Assembly: GCF_004793885.1 (NCBI RefSeq)
Contig: NZ_SRYG01000002.1
Location: forward strand, 1 to 64,000
DNA: 64,000 bases
Direction: 5' to 3'
Origin: Dubosiella muris
GTDB taxonomy: Bacteria > Bacillota_I > Bacilli_A > Erysipelotrichales > Erysipelotrichaceae
The notes beneath the pieces are model-generated. The model was not told the DNA's origin. It ran no database searches and worked only from the letters and a program-made list of their open reading frames with translations. Both the position numbers and the translations under genes were made by a program. The stretch's first letter is position 1; each line of letters starts with the position of its first letter. Of this stretch, positions 1 through 7,551 are shown in pieces.

Positions 1-6
1 AAAAGA

Positions 7-64
7 GCTGCAACGCTCTAGTGATTTCTAAAAATCACTGATTCGTTACAGCCCCTTTTTTTTT
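7..64 (+). terminator. Rho-independent terminator of a plus-strand gene left of the window
   Basis: Two nested stems are visible: 7-15 pairs with 44-52 with one mismatch, and 20-27 pairs with 32-39 around a four-base loop. A run of nine T follows at 56-64. It would stop a plus-strand transcript entering from the left. A run of four A at 1-4 gives a weaker T tract on the minus strand, so it may also serve the LytTR gene. Confidence 0.65.
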
Positions 65-108
65 GAATGGAGAAAAGAAAAAGATATAGCGCAAGCTATA
101 CCTTGAAT

Positions 109-777
109 TTACTCGGGCATCATCAACAAGGCGCAAAACCCGTCCTCGGGCTGGTAGCACTGGATGGCGCGCGGAACGGAGAGAAATTGAAATACGCGCT
201 GTCCTCCGTTTAAGGCGACATCCGCGATTAAAACCAGGGTCTTTTTCTCGATATTGAACAAATAGAGCGATTGATTCAACACGTTTTCCTCCTGTTTGTC
301 AAACAAACGCAAACAGGCGTCGTTGGCGTAGTGAACGATATAATCGAGTTCGTGGCCGTCGTGGTCGTATTCGATTCCGACCAGCGCGAACGGCAAAGGG
401 CAATCGTCGAAAATCGCGCATTGCGCGTCGATTTCGAGCTCCTGGCTTTTTTTCGAGGTGTTGAATTTCTTTTCGTGCTCGTATTTTAAAAGGCGGGGCA
501 TCCGCGCCCTCCCTTTAAATATGCTCCCGTCGCGCATCGTGTACAAATCGTCCTTGATGTTGACGATTCGGCAGGTGGCGGCGACGATTCCTTTGTTGAT
601 GGAGAGAAATTCGTCGACCGGCAGCTCGTCCACGATCGCCTTGAGTGGCGTGTACGTCTCGACAATCCGCCCGTCGATGAGGTAAATACAAGTCTTTCCC
701 TCTTCCCGTTTGATGTATTTGATTTCGGTTGGTTCAATATGATTTTTCAGGAAGAAGCGTTGAATCTTTTTTTCCAT
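109..777 (-). CDS. LytTR-type DNA-binding protein with C-terminal PAS-like domain
   Basis: The protein has 222 residues. About residues 10-105 read as a LytTR DNA-binding domain (typical strand pattern around FLSINKGIVAATCRIVNIK). About residues 125-220 read as a PAS-like sensor domain (ANDACLRLFDK). There is no receiver domain, so control would come from the PAS part rather than phosphorylation. I use the second ATG (777): the ATG at 807 sits inside the -10 box at 806-811, so it cannot be in the transcript. The gene is monocistronic and divergent from an orphan RNA gene. Its promoter holds a perfect tandem repeat that may be its own binding site. Domain calls are by eye. Confidence 0.72.
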   Translation of the reverse strand: MEKKIQRFFLKNHIEPTEIKYIKREEGKTCIYLIDGRIVETYTPLKAIVDELPVDEFLSINKGIVAATCRIVNIKDDLYTMRDGSIFKGRARMPRLLKYEHEKKFNTSKKSQELEIDAQCAIFDDCPLPFALVGIEYDHDGHELDYIVHYANDACLRLFDKQEENVLNQSLYLFNIEKKTLVLIADVALNGGQRVFQFLSVPRAIQCYQPEDGFCALLMMPE

Positions 778-805
778 AAATACATTCTTTCTTTCTTTTG
801 AATTC

Positions 806-834
806 ATTATAAACCTTTATCGAAAAAAAATCGA
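806..834 (-). promoter_or_regulatory. Promoter of the LytTR gene with tandem 11-bp repeats
   Basis: On the minus strand a perfect TATAAT lies at 806-811, with a weak -35 (TCGATT) 17 bases upstream at 829-834. The plus-strand 11-mer ATCGAAAAAAA occurs twice back to back at 819-829 and 830-840, one helical turn apart, over the spacer and -35. LytTR proteins bind pairs of direct repeats, so this could be an autoregulatory site. That last step is inference. Confidence 0.55.
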
Positions 835-879
835 AAAAAATATTGAAAAGAACAATACATTCAAAAACGATTCTGCCAC

Positions 880-908
880 TTGCATTGTCCGACGACATTG
901 GGTATTAT
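880..908 (+). promoter_or_regulatory. Promoter of orphan RNA gene 1
   Basis: TTGCAT at 880-885 and TATTAT at 903-908 are separated by exactly 17 bases. No ORF with a ribosome binding site follows before the terminator at 1075-1099. Confidence 0.65.
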
Positions 909-914
909 AGGAGT

Positions 915-1099
915 TGCCCAAGGATATTTAATTTTTCCTACAAGTTGAGATAAGGGAGAACGGATGTTGGTCATTTGTGTTGAAGACCCGCTACGCGTGG
1001 GGATCCTAATTTTGATCACAGTTCACCCACCTGTATATACAGGGAAAAGTCTCTGTTCTTGGGTATCATATGATAAAAAGCGGCACTGCCGCTTTTTTT
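915..1099 (+). ncRNA. Candidate orphan structured RNA, about 185 nt (RNA 1)
   Basis: The stretch is bounded by a near-consensus promoter (880-908) and a strong terminator (1075-1099) and has no credible coding frame. The ends of its body pair: 915-922 with 1058-1065 (eight pairs, one G-U). An inner stem pairs 932-939 with 1041-1048. Between them lie smaller hairpins, including CCCGC/GCGTGGG and a perfect palindrome CCTGTATATACAGG at 1030-1043. The overall form is a rod with closed ends, about the size of 6S RNA. I do not recognise a family signature, so 6S is only one possibility. Confidence 0.55.
1075..1099 (+). terminator. Bidirectional terminator for RNA 1 and the DUF5131 gene
   Basis: A ten-base stem AAAAAGCGGC / GCCGCTTTTT has a three-base loop and T tracts on both strands. 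It ends RNA 1 on the plus strand and overlaps the DUF5131 stop codon (1098-1100) on the minus strand. Confidence 0.85.
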
Positions 1100-1835
1100 A
1101 TCGCTTTTTTTGCGCCAAATAGCGCGTCGCTTTTTTCGCCTGGGAAAACTGATCCATCCGCCTGATGGTGTACAAGATGTTGTCTTTCACAAAGTGGGTT
1201 CCCGTTTGATGAAAAGAGAAAGCCACGCCATTCGCCTTGGCGTCCTGATAAATTCGCTCGATCCACTCAAACCGGCAAGGCCGGGCGTACCGGCCGTTCT
1301 CGCCGGAAACGGAAACGAGTTCAATCCGCATTTGGGAAAACCAGACCCGAAAATCAATCGGCTCCAGCAGCGGCGCCGCGAAAACCGCCTTGTGTTTGCA
1401 CGGAATCTTCGAAAACAGGTGCAGCCGCTCATCGGCCCGACGCTGGTTTTCACAACTGACGGCGATCATGACATGCTTCCAGCCTTCGCCCCAGTCCGCC
1501 GGCAGACATTGCCCGATTCGCTCCACCCGCTTTGTGGCAATCAAAAAACGCAAATCTTCGCGAAAGCGAATAATCGACCACGCCTCATCGCGCCAAAGAT
1601 CCGCCTCCTCCAAAAAGAAGTCCGATGTAAAACAAACCGCGACCTCGGTTCCGGACGGAATTTTCCAAAATCCGTTCCGGTCTTTGCGAAGCGGCAAGTC
1701 GAACGCGGAGCTGGATTTGCATACAAGCTCCGGATCGCGCCCATGCCGCAAATCGGAGGTGTGCATGAAACAGTATTTGCAGCCTTCCGAAAGCTTATGG
1801 CAGCCATGCCACGGGTTCCATCCCGCCTTGTTCAT
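1098..1835 (-). CDS. DUF5131 family (phage Gp37/Gp68-like) iron-sulfur protein
   Basis: The protein has 245 residues. The N-terminus WNPWHGCHKLSEGCKYCF carries a CX6CX2C cysteine motif, the hallmark of DUF5131 proteins, which look like divergent radical-SAM enzymes. Other family-like blocks are CFTSDFFLEEADLWRDEAW, FLIATKR, IAVSCENQRRADERL and SGENGRYARPCRFEW. No reaction is established. The start codon overlaps the stop of the Mrr-like nuclease gene by four bases, so the two are almost certainly one transcript and probably translationally coupled. This suggests a two-gene defence or modification cassette, which is inference. Confidence 0.8.
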   Translation of the reverse strand: MNKAGWNPWHGCHKLSEGCKYCFMHTSDLRHGRDPELVCKSSSAFDLPLRKDRNGFWKIPSGTEVAVCFTSDFFLEEADLWRDEAWSIIRFREDLRFLIATKRVERIGQCLPADWGEGWKHVMIAVSCENQRRADERLHLFSKIPCKHKAVFAAPLLEPIDFRVWFSQMRIELVSVSGENGRYARPCRFEWIERIYQDAKANGVAFSFHQTGTHFVKDNILYTIRRMDQFSQAKKATRYLAQKKR

Positions 1836-2683
1836 TGAAATACCTCCTCAAAATCCAAAGGGAAGCAGCGTCGCAAATCTTCCGCCTCCAGCTCCACCAC
1901 ACCCGGATCGGGCACTTCCTCTTTTTGGGCGATGGACTCGATGAGCGCAAGCAGCGCCTGGCCATCGACCATTTGCACATGGGTACAGCGGGCAAACGAA
2001 GCTGCCTCTTTTGTAAACGAGCTCGTCGTCACAATGAGCAGGTGAGGCGCCTGGAAAAGCTCGTTGGCGCCAACGAGCTTTTGGACGACGGGCCGGGAAA
2101 TCTTGGACGAAGGCTGGTACAGCTTACATTCCACCAGACCGAACAGCGCGCCATCTCGCTCAAGCCGCAAGTCAAACCCGCCATCGTTGGATGCCGGCGT
2201 CTGCGTAACGGTATAGCCAAGCTTTTCAAAGAGCGTCGCGCAATACGTTTCAAAACGGATGGGATCGCGTTCAAAGCGTCGAATGAGCTTTTGAAGCGTG
2301 ATGTCGGCAAACGACTCGCTCCATTCCTCGCGCCGTCGTCGCGCTTTTTCGCGCTCCTCCTTGCACAAGTCAATCTCCCATCCCTGGGCGCGAAGCTGTT
2401 TTGCAAGCCGAAGCAAAAGGGCAGGCTGTTCGCATATGATCCGAAACGATCCGATCCAGAGCACGCTTTCGGGATAGATCATTTCGTTTTCTTTTTTGCG
2501 GCGGTCCTTCGTGCCATCCGCCTTGGCGTGTTTCCAATACGGAAAGCGTAGCACGAAGCGGCCCGGGGAAACGACACGGCCTGATTCCTGCGCCCGGCAT
2601 TCGTCCGGCAATTCGACGCCGTAGATCGTTTCAAATCGTTTTTTTCTCTTGGTGTTTTGCCAATTCTCGATCCATCCAGCCAT
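1832..2683 (-). CDS. Mrr-like restriction endonuclease domain protein
   Basis: The protein has 283 residues. The C-terminal half (about residues 155-260) has an Mrr_cat nuclease core: RFETYCATLFEKLGY, then SNDGGFDLRLERDG and FGLVECKLY. This gives the D...ExK catalytic triad, with ECK where many relatives have QCK. The first 140 residues have no fold I recognise and include a charged helix around 115-140, possibly a target-sensing region. The start at 2683 has AAGGACAG seven bases upstream. It is the first gene of a two-gene unit with the DUF5131 gene (four-base overlap). Mrr relatives cut modified DNA, but the target here is unknown. Confidence 0.8.
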   Translation of the reverse strand: MAGWIENWQNTKRKKRFETIYGVELPDECRAQESGRVVSPGRFVLRFPYWKHAKADGTKDRRKKENEMIYPESVLWIGSFRIICEQPALLLRLAKQLRAQGWEIDLCKEEREKARRRREEWSESFADITLQKLIRRFERDPIRFETYCATLFEKLGYTVTQTPASNDGGFDLRLERDGALFGLVECKLYQPSSKISRPVVQKLVGANELFQAPHLLIVTTSSFTKEAASFARCTHVQMVDGQALLALIESIAQKEEVPDPGVVELEAEDLRRCFPLDFEEVFQ

Positions 2684-2765
2684 AAAATCTGTCCTTTCTT
2701 TTAAAAACTACATAAATTTTATCATATTTTTGGAAAGAAGAACACATTCCAAGCCGGGAAACCGC

Positions 2766-2794
2766 TTGCCGGACCCGATTTCTTTCGTTACAAT
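2766..2794 (+). promoter_or_regulatory. Promoter of the peptide deformylase gene
   Basis: TTGCCG at 2766-2771 and TACAAT at 2789-2794 are 17 bases apart, just upstream of the AACGGAGGA ribosome binding site. Confidence 0.55.
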
Positions 2795-2814
2795 GAAAAA
2801 AACGGAGGACTTTT

Positions 2815-3225
2815 ATGATACGGACAATCATCCATGACGAAGCGATTCTTTCCCGGCCATCCAAACCCGCCATCAAGGCCGATCGAGGTATCGGCCAGGA
2901 TTTGCTGGATACGTTAAAGGCGCATTCGCACCATTGCGTCGGCATGGCGGCTAACATGATTGGCGAGCTGAAAAACATCATCGCCATTCAGGACGGGGAC
3001 GACTATGTGCTCATGTACAACCCGGTCATCACCAAAAAAAGCATCCCATACCAGACGGAGGAGGGATGCCTGTCGGTGCGCGGCGTGCACGCCTGCACCC
3101 GCTACGAGCTAATCGAAGTCGAATACAAAGACAGCCGATTCAAACGGCGGACGCAACGCTTTGCCGGCTTCACGGCGCAAATCATCCAGCACGAAATCGA
3201 CCATCTGCACGGCGTCCTGATTTAA
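2815..3225 (+). CDS. def: Peptide deformylase, divergent short form
   Basis: The protein has 136 residues, shorter than typical deformylases (about 150-190). It would remove the formyl group from new proteins using a metal ion. Motif 2 (EEGCLS, metal-binding Cys) and motif 3 (QHEIDHLHG, metal ligands and catalytic Glu) are intact. Motif 1 reads CVGMAANMIG in place of GxGLAAxQIG, so the usual Gln that contacts the formyl group is Met. The start has GGAGG six bases upstream. The 3' end overlaps the convergent antiporter gene by four bases. It may be a secondary deformylase or act on another substrate. Confidence 0.85.
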   Translation: MIRTIIHDEAILSRPSKPAIKADRGIGQDLLDTLKAHSHHCVGMAANMIGELKNIIAIQDGDDYVLMYNPVITKKSIPYQTEEGCLSVRGVHACTRYELIEVEYKDSRFKRRTQRFAGFTAQIIQHEIDHLHGVLI

Positions 3226-4397
3226 AGACGCAGCCACGACGAATACGTCCGGTCGATGAAAAACGCGCCCAGCGGAGCGGTGACCAAAATGGCGGTGACC
3301 GCGATCGTCAAAATGGTTTCCCCGCAAGCCAGACCCATGGAAAGCGGCACGGCGCCAATGGCCGCCTGCACGGTCGCCTTGGGCATGTAGGCGATCATAC
3401 AAAACGCTTTTTCCTTGCGATGGAGTCCCGTGCCCAGCAGGCAGCACCAGACGCCTGCCATGCGCACAAGCAAAACGCCTAAAATCAAAACGAGAGCCGG
3501 CAGAAAACTACGCGTGGCGAACGCCACGTTGACCGAGGCGCCGACAAGCACAAACAGCACGATTTGCGCCATCGTCCAAATCGAGGAAAACGAAGTCGAA
3601 AGCGATTTCGCTTTTTTTTGATTTTGGCGTGCGACGACCATGCCCGCCGCCATCGTCGCCACCAAGCCGCTAAACGCGACCGGCCCGTTGAGCGTGTCCT
3701 CAAGCGTTACAAGCAAAAAGCACACGCTCAAGTACACGAGCACTTCCTCGACGGGATTGAGCTTCCAGCGCTTGAATCCTTGCAGCAGCAGCCAGCCTGT
3801 CGCGATGCCGCCCGCGATGCCCAAACCGATTGACGTGGGAATGCGCCAAAACGTGGACAAGTCGACACCCTGGCCCGACTGCATCGAAAGGACGACACTA
3901 AACAGGACGAGCACGACGATGTCGTCGGCGCTGGCTCCCGCCAAAATCATTTGCGGAATGCTTTGTTTTACGCCGCGGCCCGATTCCATGACTTTGAGCA
4001 TGTGCGGCACGATGACCGCCGGCGACACCGCCGCTAAAACGCAGCCCGCCAGCGCGGCGTCCAGCCGCGAGAGCGGAAAGACGAGCGGCGCGAGCAGCGT
4101 CGTCGCGGCGATTTCGAAGACAGCCGGAACGAAACACATCAAGATCGCCGGCCGTCCGGCTCGTTTTAAATCGGCCAGATCGAGGTTCAGCCCGGCCCGG
4201 ATCAAAATCACGATGAGCGCGATCTTGCGTAGCTGCGCCGAAATATCCAGCACGCTTTTGTCCAGCGCGTTCAACCCGTACGGTCCGATGAGGATCCCGG
4301 CTACAAGCATCCCAAGCAGGGAAGGCAGTTTGAACTTTTCGCACAGCTTGCCAAGCAGCAAGCCGGCGCCAAAAAGAATCGCGAATGAAAACAACAT
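3222..4397 (-). CDS. CPA2-type monovalent cation/proton antiporter
   Basis: The protein has 391 residues, almost entirely hydrophobic, with about 12-13 membrane segments, and matches the Na+/H+ exchanger (Kef/NapA-like) fold. Typical blocks are KFKLPSLLGMLVAGILIGP near the N-terminus and GASADDIVVLVLFSVVLS around residue 150. It has no C-terminal TrkA-N or universal stress domain, so it is the short form. I start at 4397, where AAAGGAGATTGTTTC precedes the ATG. The longer frame to 4508 has no ribosome binding site. A -10 box (TACAAT with an upstream TG) lies at 4507-4512. Ion specificity cannot be told. Confidence 0.88.
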   Translation of the reverse strand: MLFSFAILFGAGLLLGKLCEKFKLPSLLGMLVAGILIGPYGLNALDKSVLDISAQLRKIALIVILIRAGLNLDLADLKRAGRPAILMCFVPAVFEIAATTLLAPLVFPLSRLDAALAGCVLAAVSPAVIVPHMLKVMESGRGVKQSIPQMILAGASADDIVVLVLFSVVLSMQSGQGVDLSTFWRIPTSIGLGIAGGIATGWLLLQGFKRWKLNPVEEVLVYLSVCFLLVTLEDTLNGPVAFSGLVATMAAGMVVARQNQKKAKSLSTSFSSIWTMAQIVLFVLVGASVNVAFATRSFLPALVLILGVLLVRMAGVWCCLLGTGLHRKEKAFCMIAYMPKATVQAAIGAVPLSMGLACGETILTIAVTAILVTAPLGAFFIDRTYSSWLRL

Positions 4398-4506
4398 GAA
4401 ACAATCTCCTTTCACACAAAAAAAGCCGATGGCCCATACTGAAAACAGCGTAGGGATCATCAGCTTTCGCGGTTCGATTTCTCTGGAAGATACCATTTCC
4501 GGTTTC

Positions 4507-4512
4507 ATTGTA
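4507..4512 (-). promoter_or_regulatory. Extended -10 element for the antiporter gene
   Basis: On the minus strand the sequence reads TGATACAAT. No good -35 is present, which fits an extended -10 promoter. The leader to the start at 4397 would be about 100 bases. Confidence 0.4.
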
Positions 4513-4536
4513 TCATCGGATCATAAAAAGCGGTAT

Positions 4537-5283
4537 TTATTTTTTCTCCTTTTTTGCGTTTTGCCACAAGTGGATCTGCTTTGTGTTGGAGAGCGCCGTG
4601 ATAAAGTTGTCGTGCGCCATCGGGTAAGCCGCATACAACTTGTCTAGAAACTCCTTCATTTCCTGGCGCTGCGTGAAGCCGTCGTTTGGACAGACGCGCC
4701 GGACACTGGGAATGCCGTTTTCCTCGACGACGCCGACGATCTCGCTTTCCTTGAGATACACCAGAGGGCGAATCATGTCCATATCCATGCGCGACATGTA
4801 CTGTTTTGGCAAAAACGTCGCCACCTTGGATCCGTGGATCATATTCAAAAACAGCGTTTCAACCGCGTCGTCGCCATGGTGGCCCAAAGCGATCTTGTTG
4901 CAGCCAAGCGCCTTCGCCTTTTCGAACAGCACGCCTTTTTTCAACGTCGAGCAAAGCGAGCACTGGATTTTACCACGATGCAGATTTTGTTCTTTTTGCA
5001 AAATTTCGAAGATTCTCGTTTTCTCGATGTAGAGCGTCAAGCCATGCTGTTTGGCGAACGCTTTCATTTTTTCGTGCTCAAAGTCCTCGAAGCCGACATC
5101 GACGTGAATGCCGCACAACTCGAAATTTTTTCCTTTGAATTTTTGATACATGCCTAAGGCGACGAACAAAAGCATGCTGTCTTTTCCGCCGCTCAAGGCC
5201 ACGGCGATTTTATCCCCGTCGCCAATTAAATCAAAATCGCGATCCGCGTTCCGGATCGCCCGTAAAACCGATTGAATTTTCAT
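4537..5283 (-). CDS. ttcA: TtcA-like tRNA 2-thiocytidine/thiolation ATPase
   Basis: The protein has 248 residues of the PP-loop ATPase superfamily. SGGKDSMLL near residue 30 is the ATP pyrophosphatase loop. CSLCS near residue 110 and RRVCPND near residue 200 supply the cysteines that in TtcA hold an iron-sulfur cluster. GHHGDDAVETLFLN is the family helix. It likely sulfurates cytidine 32 of some tRNAs. It lies upstream of the antiporter gene with 139 bases between, containing that gene's own -10, so the two are probably separate transcripts. A TATAAT on the minus strand at 5304-5309 supplies its promoter. Confidence 0.82.
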   Translation of the reverse strand: MKIQSVLRAIRNADRDFDLIGDGDKIAVALSGGKDSMLLFVALGMYQKFKGKNFELCGIHVDVGFEDFEHEKMKAFAKQHGLTLYIEKTRIFEILQKEQNLHRGKIQCSLCSTLKKGVLFEKAKALGCNKIALGHHGDDAVETLFLNMIHGSKVATFLPKQYMSRMDMDMIRPLVYLKESEIVGVVEENGIPSVRRVCPNDGFTQRQEMKEFLDKLYAAYPMAHDNFITALSNTKQIHLWQNAKKEKK

Positions 5284-5303
5284 AAACTCTCCATTTCGTT
5301 TCG

Positions 5304-5351
5304 ATTATAGCACACGCCAAAGTTGCCAAACCATGAAAAACCACATACAAT
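5304..5351. promoter_or_regulatory. Divergent promoters for ttcA (minus) and truB (plus)
   Basis: On the plus strand TTGCCA (5323-5328) and TACAAT (5346-5351) are 17 bases apart and serve truB. On the minus strand TATAAT (5304-5309) serves ttcA. Confidence 0.6.
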
Positions 5352-5368
5352 GAAACAGGTGATAAAAC

Positions 5369-6193
5369 ATGATGGATGGAATCCTCGTAATCAACAAACC
5401 GTACGGCATGACGAGTCACGATGTCATCGCCCGGTTGCGAAAAAAATACAAACAAAAAAAATTCGGCCATACCGGCACGCTCGATCCCAACGCGACCGGC
5501 GTGCTTGTCGTCCTTTGCGGGCGCGCGTGCAAGGCGCTGCAGTTTTTGGAAAACCAGGACAAAACGTACATCGCGACGATGGCTCTTGGCAAAAAAACGG
5601 ACACGGACGACATTTGGGGCGAAGTGGTCGAAACCAGGCCGGTTCAGCCCATTGAAAACTTGCAAGCTGTGCTCGACACGATGGTGGGGGCCCAGAAACA
5701 GCAAGTGCCGGATACGTCGGCCAAAAAAATCGCCGGCAAAAAGCTGTACGAGTACCAGCGGGAAGGCAAGGAAGTGCCCCGCGTATTCGCCGATATTGAG
5801 ATTTACCGCGCGAAGGTGCTGGATGAGCAGGCGATGCGCTTTGAAATCGCGTGTTCAAGCGGGACGTATATCCGCTCGATTTGCCGGGACATCGCGGCCA
5901 AGACCGGCAACGTCGGGACGATGACTTCGCTGGTTCGCACGCAGGCGGGTGGATTCGACTTGTCGCAAGCCGAAGATCTGGACGCGCCAAGCCACACGCT
6001 GCATTCGCTCGAGTCGGCGTTTGAAACGATGGAGCGCGTCGCCTACGAGCCGGTCGACGACGTGTACAACGGCAAGCCGATCGCCTGCCAGGCGGAGGCC
6101 CAGCGCATCGCCATCACAGATGCCGGAAAAATCATCGCGATCTACGAGCGGGACGAAAAAGGCGTGTACCGCTGCAAAAGGGGGTTGTGGTAA
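5369..6193 (+). CDS. truB: tRNA pseudouridine(55) synthase TruB
   Basis: The protein has 274 residues. It makes pseudouridine 55 in the T-loop of tRNAs. The catalytic block is KFGHTGTLDPNATGVLVV, whose Asp is the nucleophile, near residue 35. The N-terminal DGILVINKPYGMTSHDV and CSSGTYIRSICRDIA are also standard. AGGTGATAAAAC precedes two adjacent ATG codons at 5369 and 5372, and either may be used. It is followed at once by ribF (TAATG, one-base overlap), the usual truB-ribF pairing in Bacillota. Confidence 0.96.
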   Translation: MMDGILVINKPYGMTSHDVIARLRKKYKQKKFGHTGTLDPNATGVLVVLCGRACKALQFLENQDKTYIATMALGKKTDTDDIWGEVVETRPVQPIENLQAVLDTMVGAQKQQVPDTSAKKIAGKKLYEYQREGKEVPRVFADIEIYRAKVLDEQAMRFEIACSSGTYIRSICRDIAAKTGNVGTMTSLVRTQAGGFDLSQAEDLDAPSHTLHSLESAFETMERVAYEPVDDVYNGKPIACQAEAQRIAITDAGKIIAIYERDEKGVYRCKRGLW

Positions 6194-7137
6194 TGGAAAT
6201 CGTGGAAATCGAACACACGGCGATTCCCTCGCTTCCCGAGACGGTTTGCTGTGTGGGGTATTTTGACGGCTTGCACAAAGGCCATCAGCTTCTTTTGAAC
6301 AAGACGCTCGATTTGGCGAAGCAGGAGCATTTGGCCAGCGGCGTCATTTTGTTCGATCCCGATCCGTGGACGATTTTTCATCCCGAGCAGACGCTGGACT
6401 ACTTGACTCCGCTGCCCAAGCGGCTCAGCATGCTGGCGAAAAAAGGATTCGACTTTGTGTACATTCTTCGCTTTACGAAATCGTTCGCGGCCTTGCATGA
6501 GCAGGCGTTTCACGACGTGCTCGTCGCGATGCATGTCCAAACGCTTGTGTGCGGCACCGATTTTCATTACGCCGCCAAAAACAAGGGAAATGTCGACAGT
6601 TTGAAAAGTGATCCGCGCCTGCGCGTCGTCGCGCTGGACCCCTTCATGGAAACCCAACAGCAAAAAATCTCGTCGTCGACTATCGAACGTTACGTCAAGG
6701 AAGGGAAAATCGAGCTGGCGGACGAGCTGCTTGGCTATATGTATTCGCTGGACGGAATCATCGGAAAAGGGTTCCAGCGCGGCGGAAAGCTGCTGGGCAT
6801 CCCGACCGCCAATCTGGAATGCGATCCGGACTATGTGCTGCCCGCCACCGGCGTCTATGCCGGTTTTGTGCAAGTCGGGCGGCGTCTGGTGCCGGCGATG
6901 ATCAACATCGGCTACAATCCGACGTTTGGCAACGAGAAAAAAACGATCGAGGCCCACTTGCTTGATTTCAACGAAAACTTGTATGGACGCCGGGTGCGGT
7001 TTTTATTTGCGGTCCGGCTGCGTCCGGAGCAGAAATTCGCGTCGATCGAGGCGCTGAAAGCGCAATTACACAGAGATATCGTGAGCACACGCGACATTCT
7101 CGCAAAAAAAAGCGTTAAAGATTGGTGCTTTGACTAG
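6193..7137 (+). CDS. ribF: Bifunctional riboflavin kinase / FAD synthetase RibF
   Basis: The protein has 314 residues. The N-terminal FAD synthetase (nucleotidyltransferase) domain shows GYFDGLHKGHQLLL and KISSSTIERYVKEGKIELA. The C-terminal riboflavin kinase domain shows GKGFQRGGKLLGIPTANLE and GVYAGFVQVG. It makes FMN and FAD from riboflavin. I use the ATG at 6193, which overlaps the truB stop by one base and has AAAGGGGG upstream, rather than the GTG at 6187. The end of the gene carries the promoter of the next gene (7122-7150). Confidence 0.96.
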   Translation: MEIVEIEHTAIPSLPETVCCVGYFDGLHKGHQLLLNKTLDLAKQEHLASGVILFDPDPWTIFHPEQTLDYLTPLPKRLSMLAKKGFDFVYILRFTKSFAALHEQAFHDVLVAMHVQTLVCGTDFHYAAKNKGNVDSLKSDPRLRVVALDPFMETQQQKISSSTIERYVKEGKIELADELLGYMYSLDGIIGKGFQRGGKLLGIPTANLECDPDYVLPATGVYAGFVQVGRRLVPAMINIGYNPTFGNEKKTIEAHLLDFNENLYGRRVRFLFAVRLRPEQKFASIEALKAQLHRDIVSTRDILAKKSVKDWCFD

Positions 7138-7150
7138 AATTTGTTATAAT
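7122..7150 (+). promoter_or_regulatory. Extended -10 promoter of the Asp23-nusB operon, inside ribF
   Basis: TTGGTG (7122-7127), a 17-base spacer and a perfect TATAAT (7145-7150) preceded by TG at 7142-7143. A nearer TTGACT (7130-7135) is only nine bases from the -10 and cannot be its partner. Confidence 0.7.
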
Positions 7151-7174
7151 GAGGAAAGAAAAGGTGATAATTTT

Positions 7175-7504
7175 ATGGCAAAAGAATTTATTCAGCTCAC
7201 ATCGAAAGATGATTTGGGAACGGTAACGTTAAATAAAAGCGTTTTCTCGACGATCGCGGCCAACGTGATCGAGGAAGTCGACCACGTACAGATCTTTGAA
7301 TCGAACAAACCATTCAAAAACGGGATCACGACGCGGATCGAGGACAACAAATTGTTTTTGAACATCCCGGTCAAGATCGACTACAACGCGAATGTGACCG
7401 ATGTATGTGCGGCTCTGCAAAACAAGATCTTTGAAAGCATTTCTTACATGACCGACCATAAACCGGAAGCGATCCAGATTGATGTAGTCGGATTCATTTT
7501 CTAG
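7175..7504 (+). CDS. Small Asp23/Gls24-family-like protein upstream of nusB
   Basis: The protein has 109 residues. In many Bacillota the gene before nusB (yqhY in Bacillus) encodes an Asp23/Gls24 protein, and this one has the matching strand-helix pattern (VTLNKSVFSTIAANVIEEV, then FLNIPVKIDYNANV and LQNKIFESISYMTDHKPEAIQIDVVGF). Relatives are linked to envelope or fatty-acid homeostasis, but the role here is not shown. I start at the ATG at 7175 with AAAAGGTG upstream. The longer frame from 7130 would begin before its own transcript. Confidence 0.78.
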   Translation: MAKEFIQLTSKDDLGTVTLNKSVFSTIAANVIEEVDHVQIFESNKPFKNGITTRIEDNKLFLNIPVKIDYNANVTDVCAALQNKIFESISYMTDHKPEAIQIDVVGFIF

Positions 7505-7532
7505 GAAATCTTCTCAAGAGATTTCCTTTTTT
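7504..7532 (+). terminator. Intercistronic terminator or attenuator before nusB
   Basis: An eight-base stem GGAAATCT / AGATTTCC (7504-7511 with 7519-7526) is followed by six T. It overlaps the last base of the Asp23 stop codon. No strong new promoter precedes nusB, so it probably reduces but does not stop read-through. Confidence 0.7.
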
Positions 7533-7551
7533 CGCATAAGGAGGAATCATA

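Noticed and set aside
1110-1838. Long plus-strand frame opposite the DUF5131 gene
   Set aside because: No ribosome binding site, low-complexity basic translation, and the opposite frame has a clear family match. Many long antisense frames here have the same cause: codon bias that leaves few stops.
7130-7150. TTGACT/TATAAT as a promoter pair
   Set aside because: Only nine bases separate them. TTGGTG at 7122-7127 with 17 bases is the workable -35.
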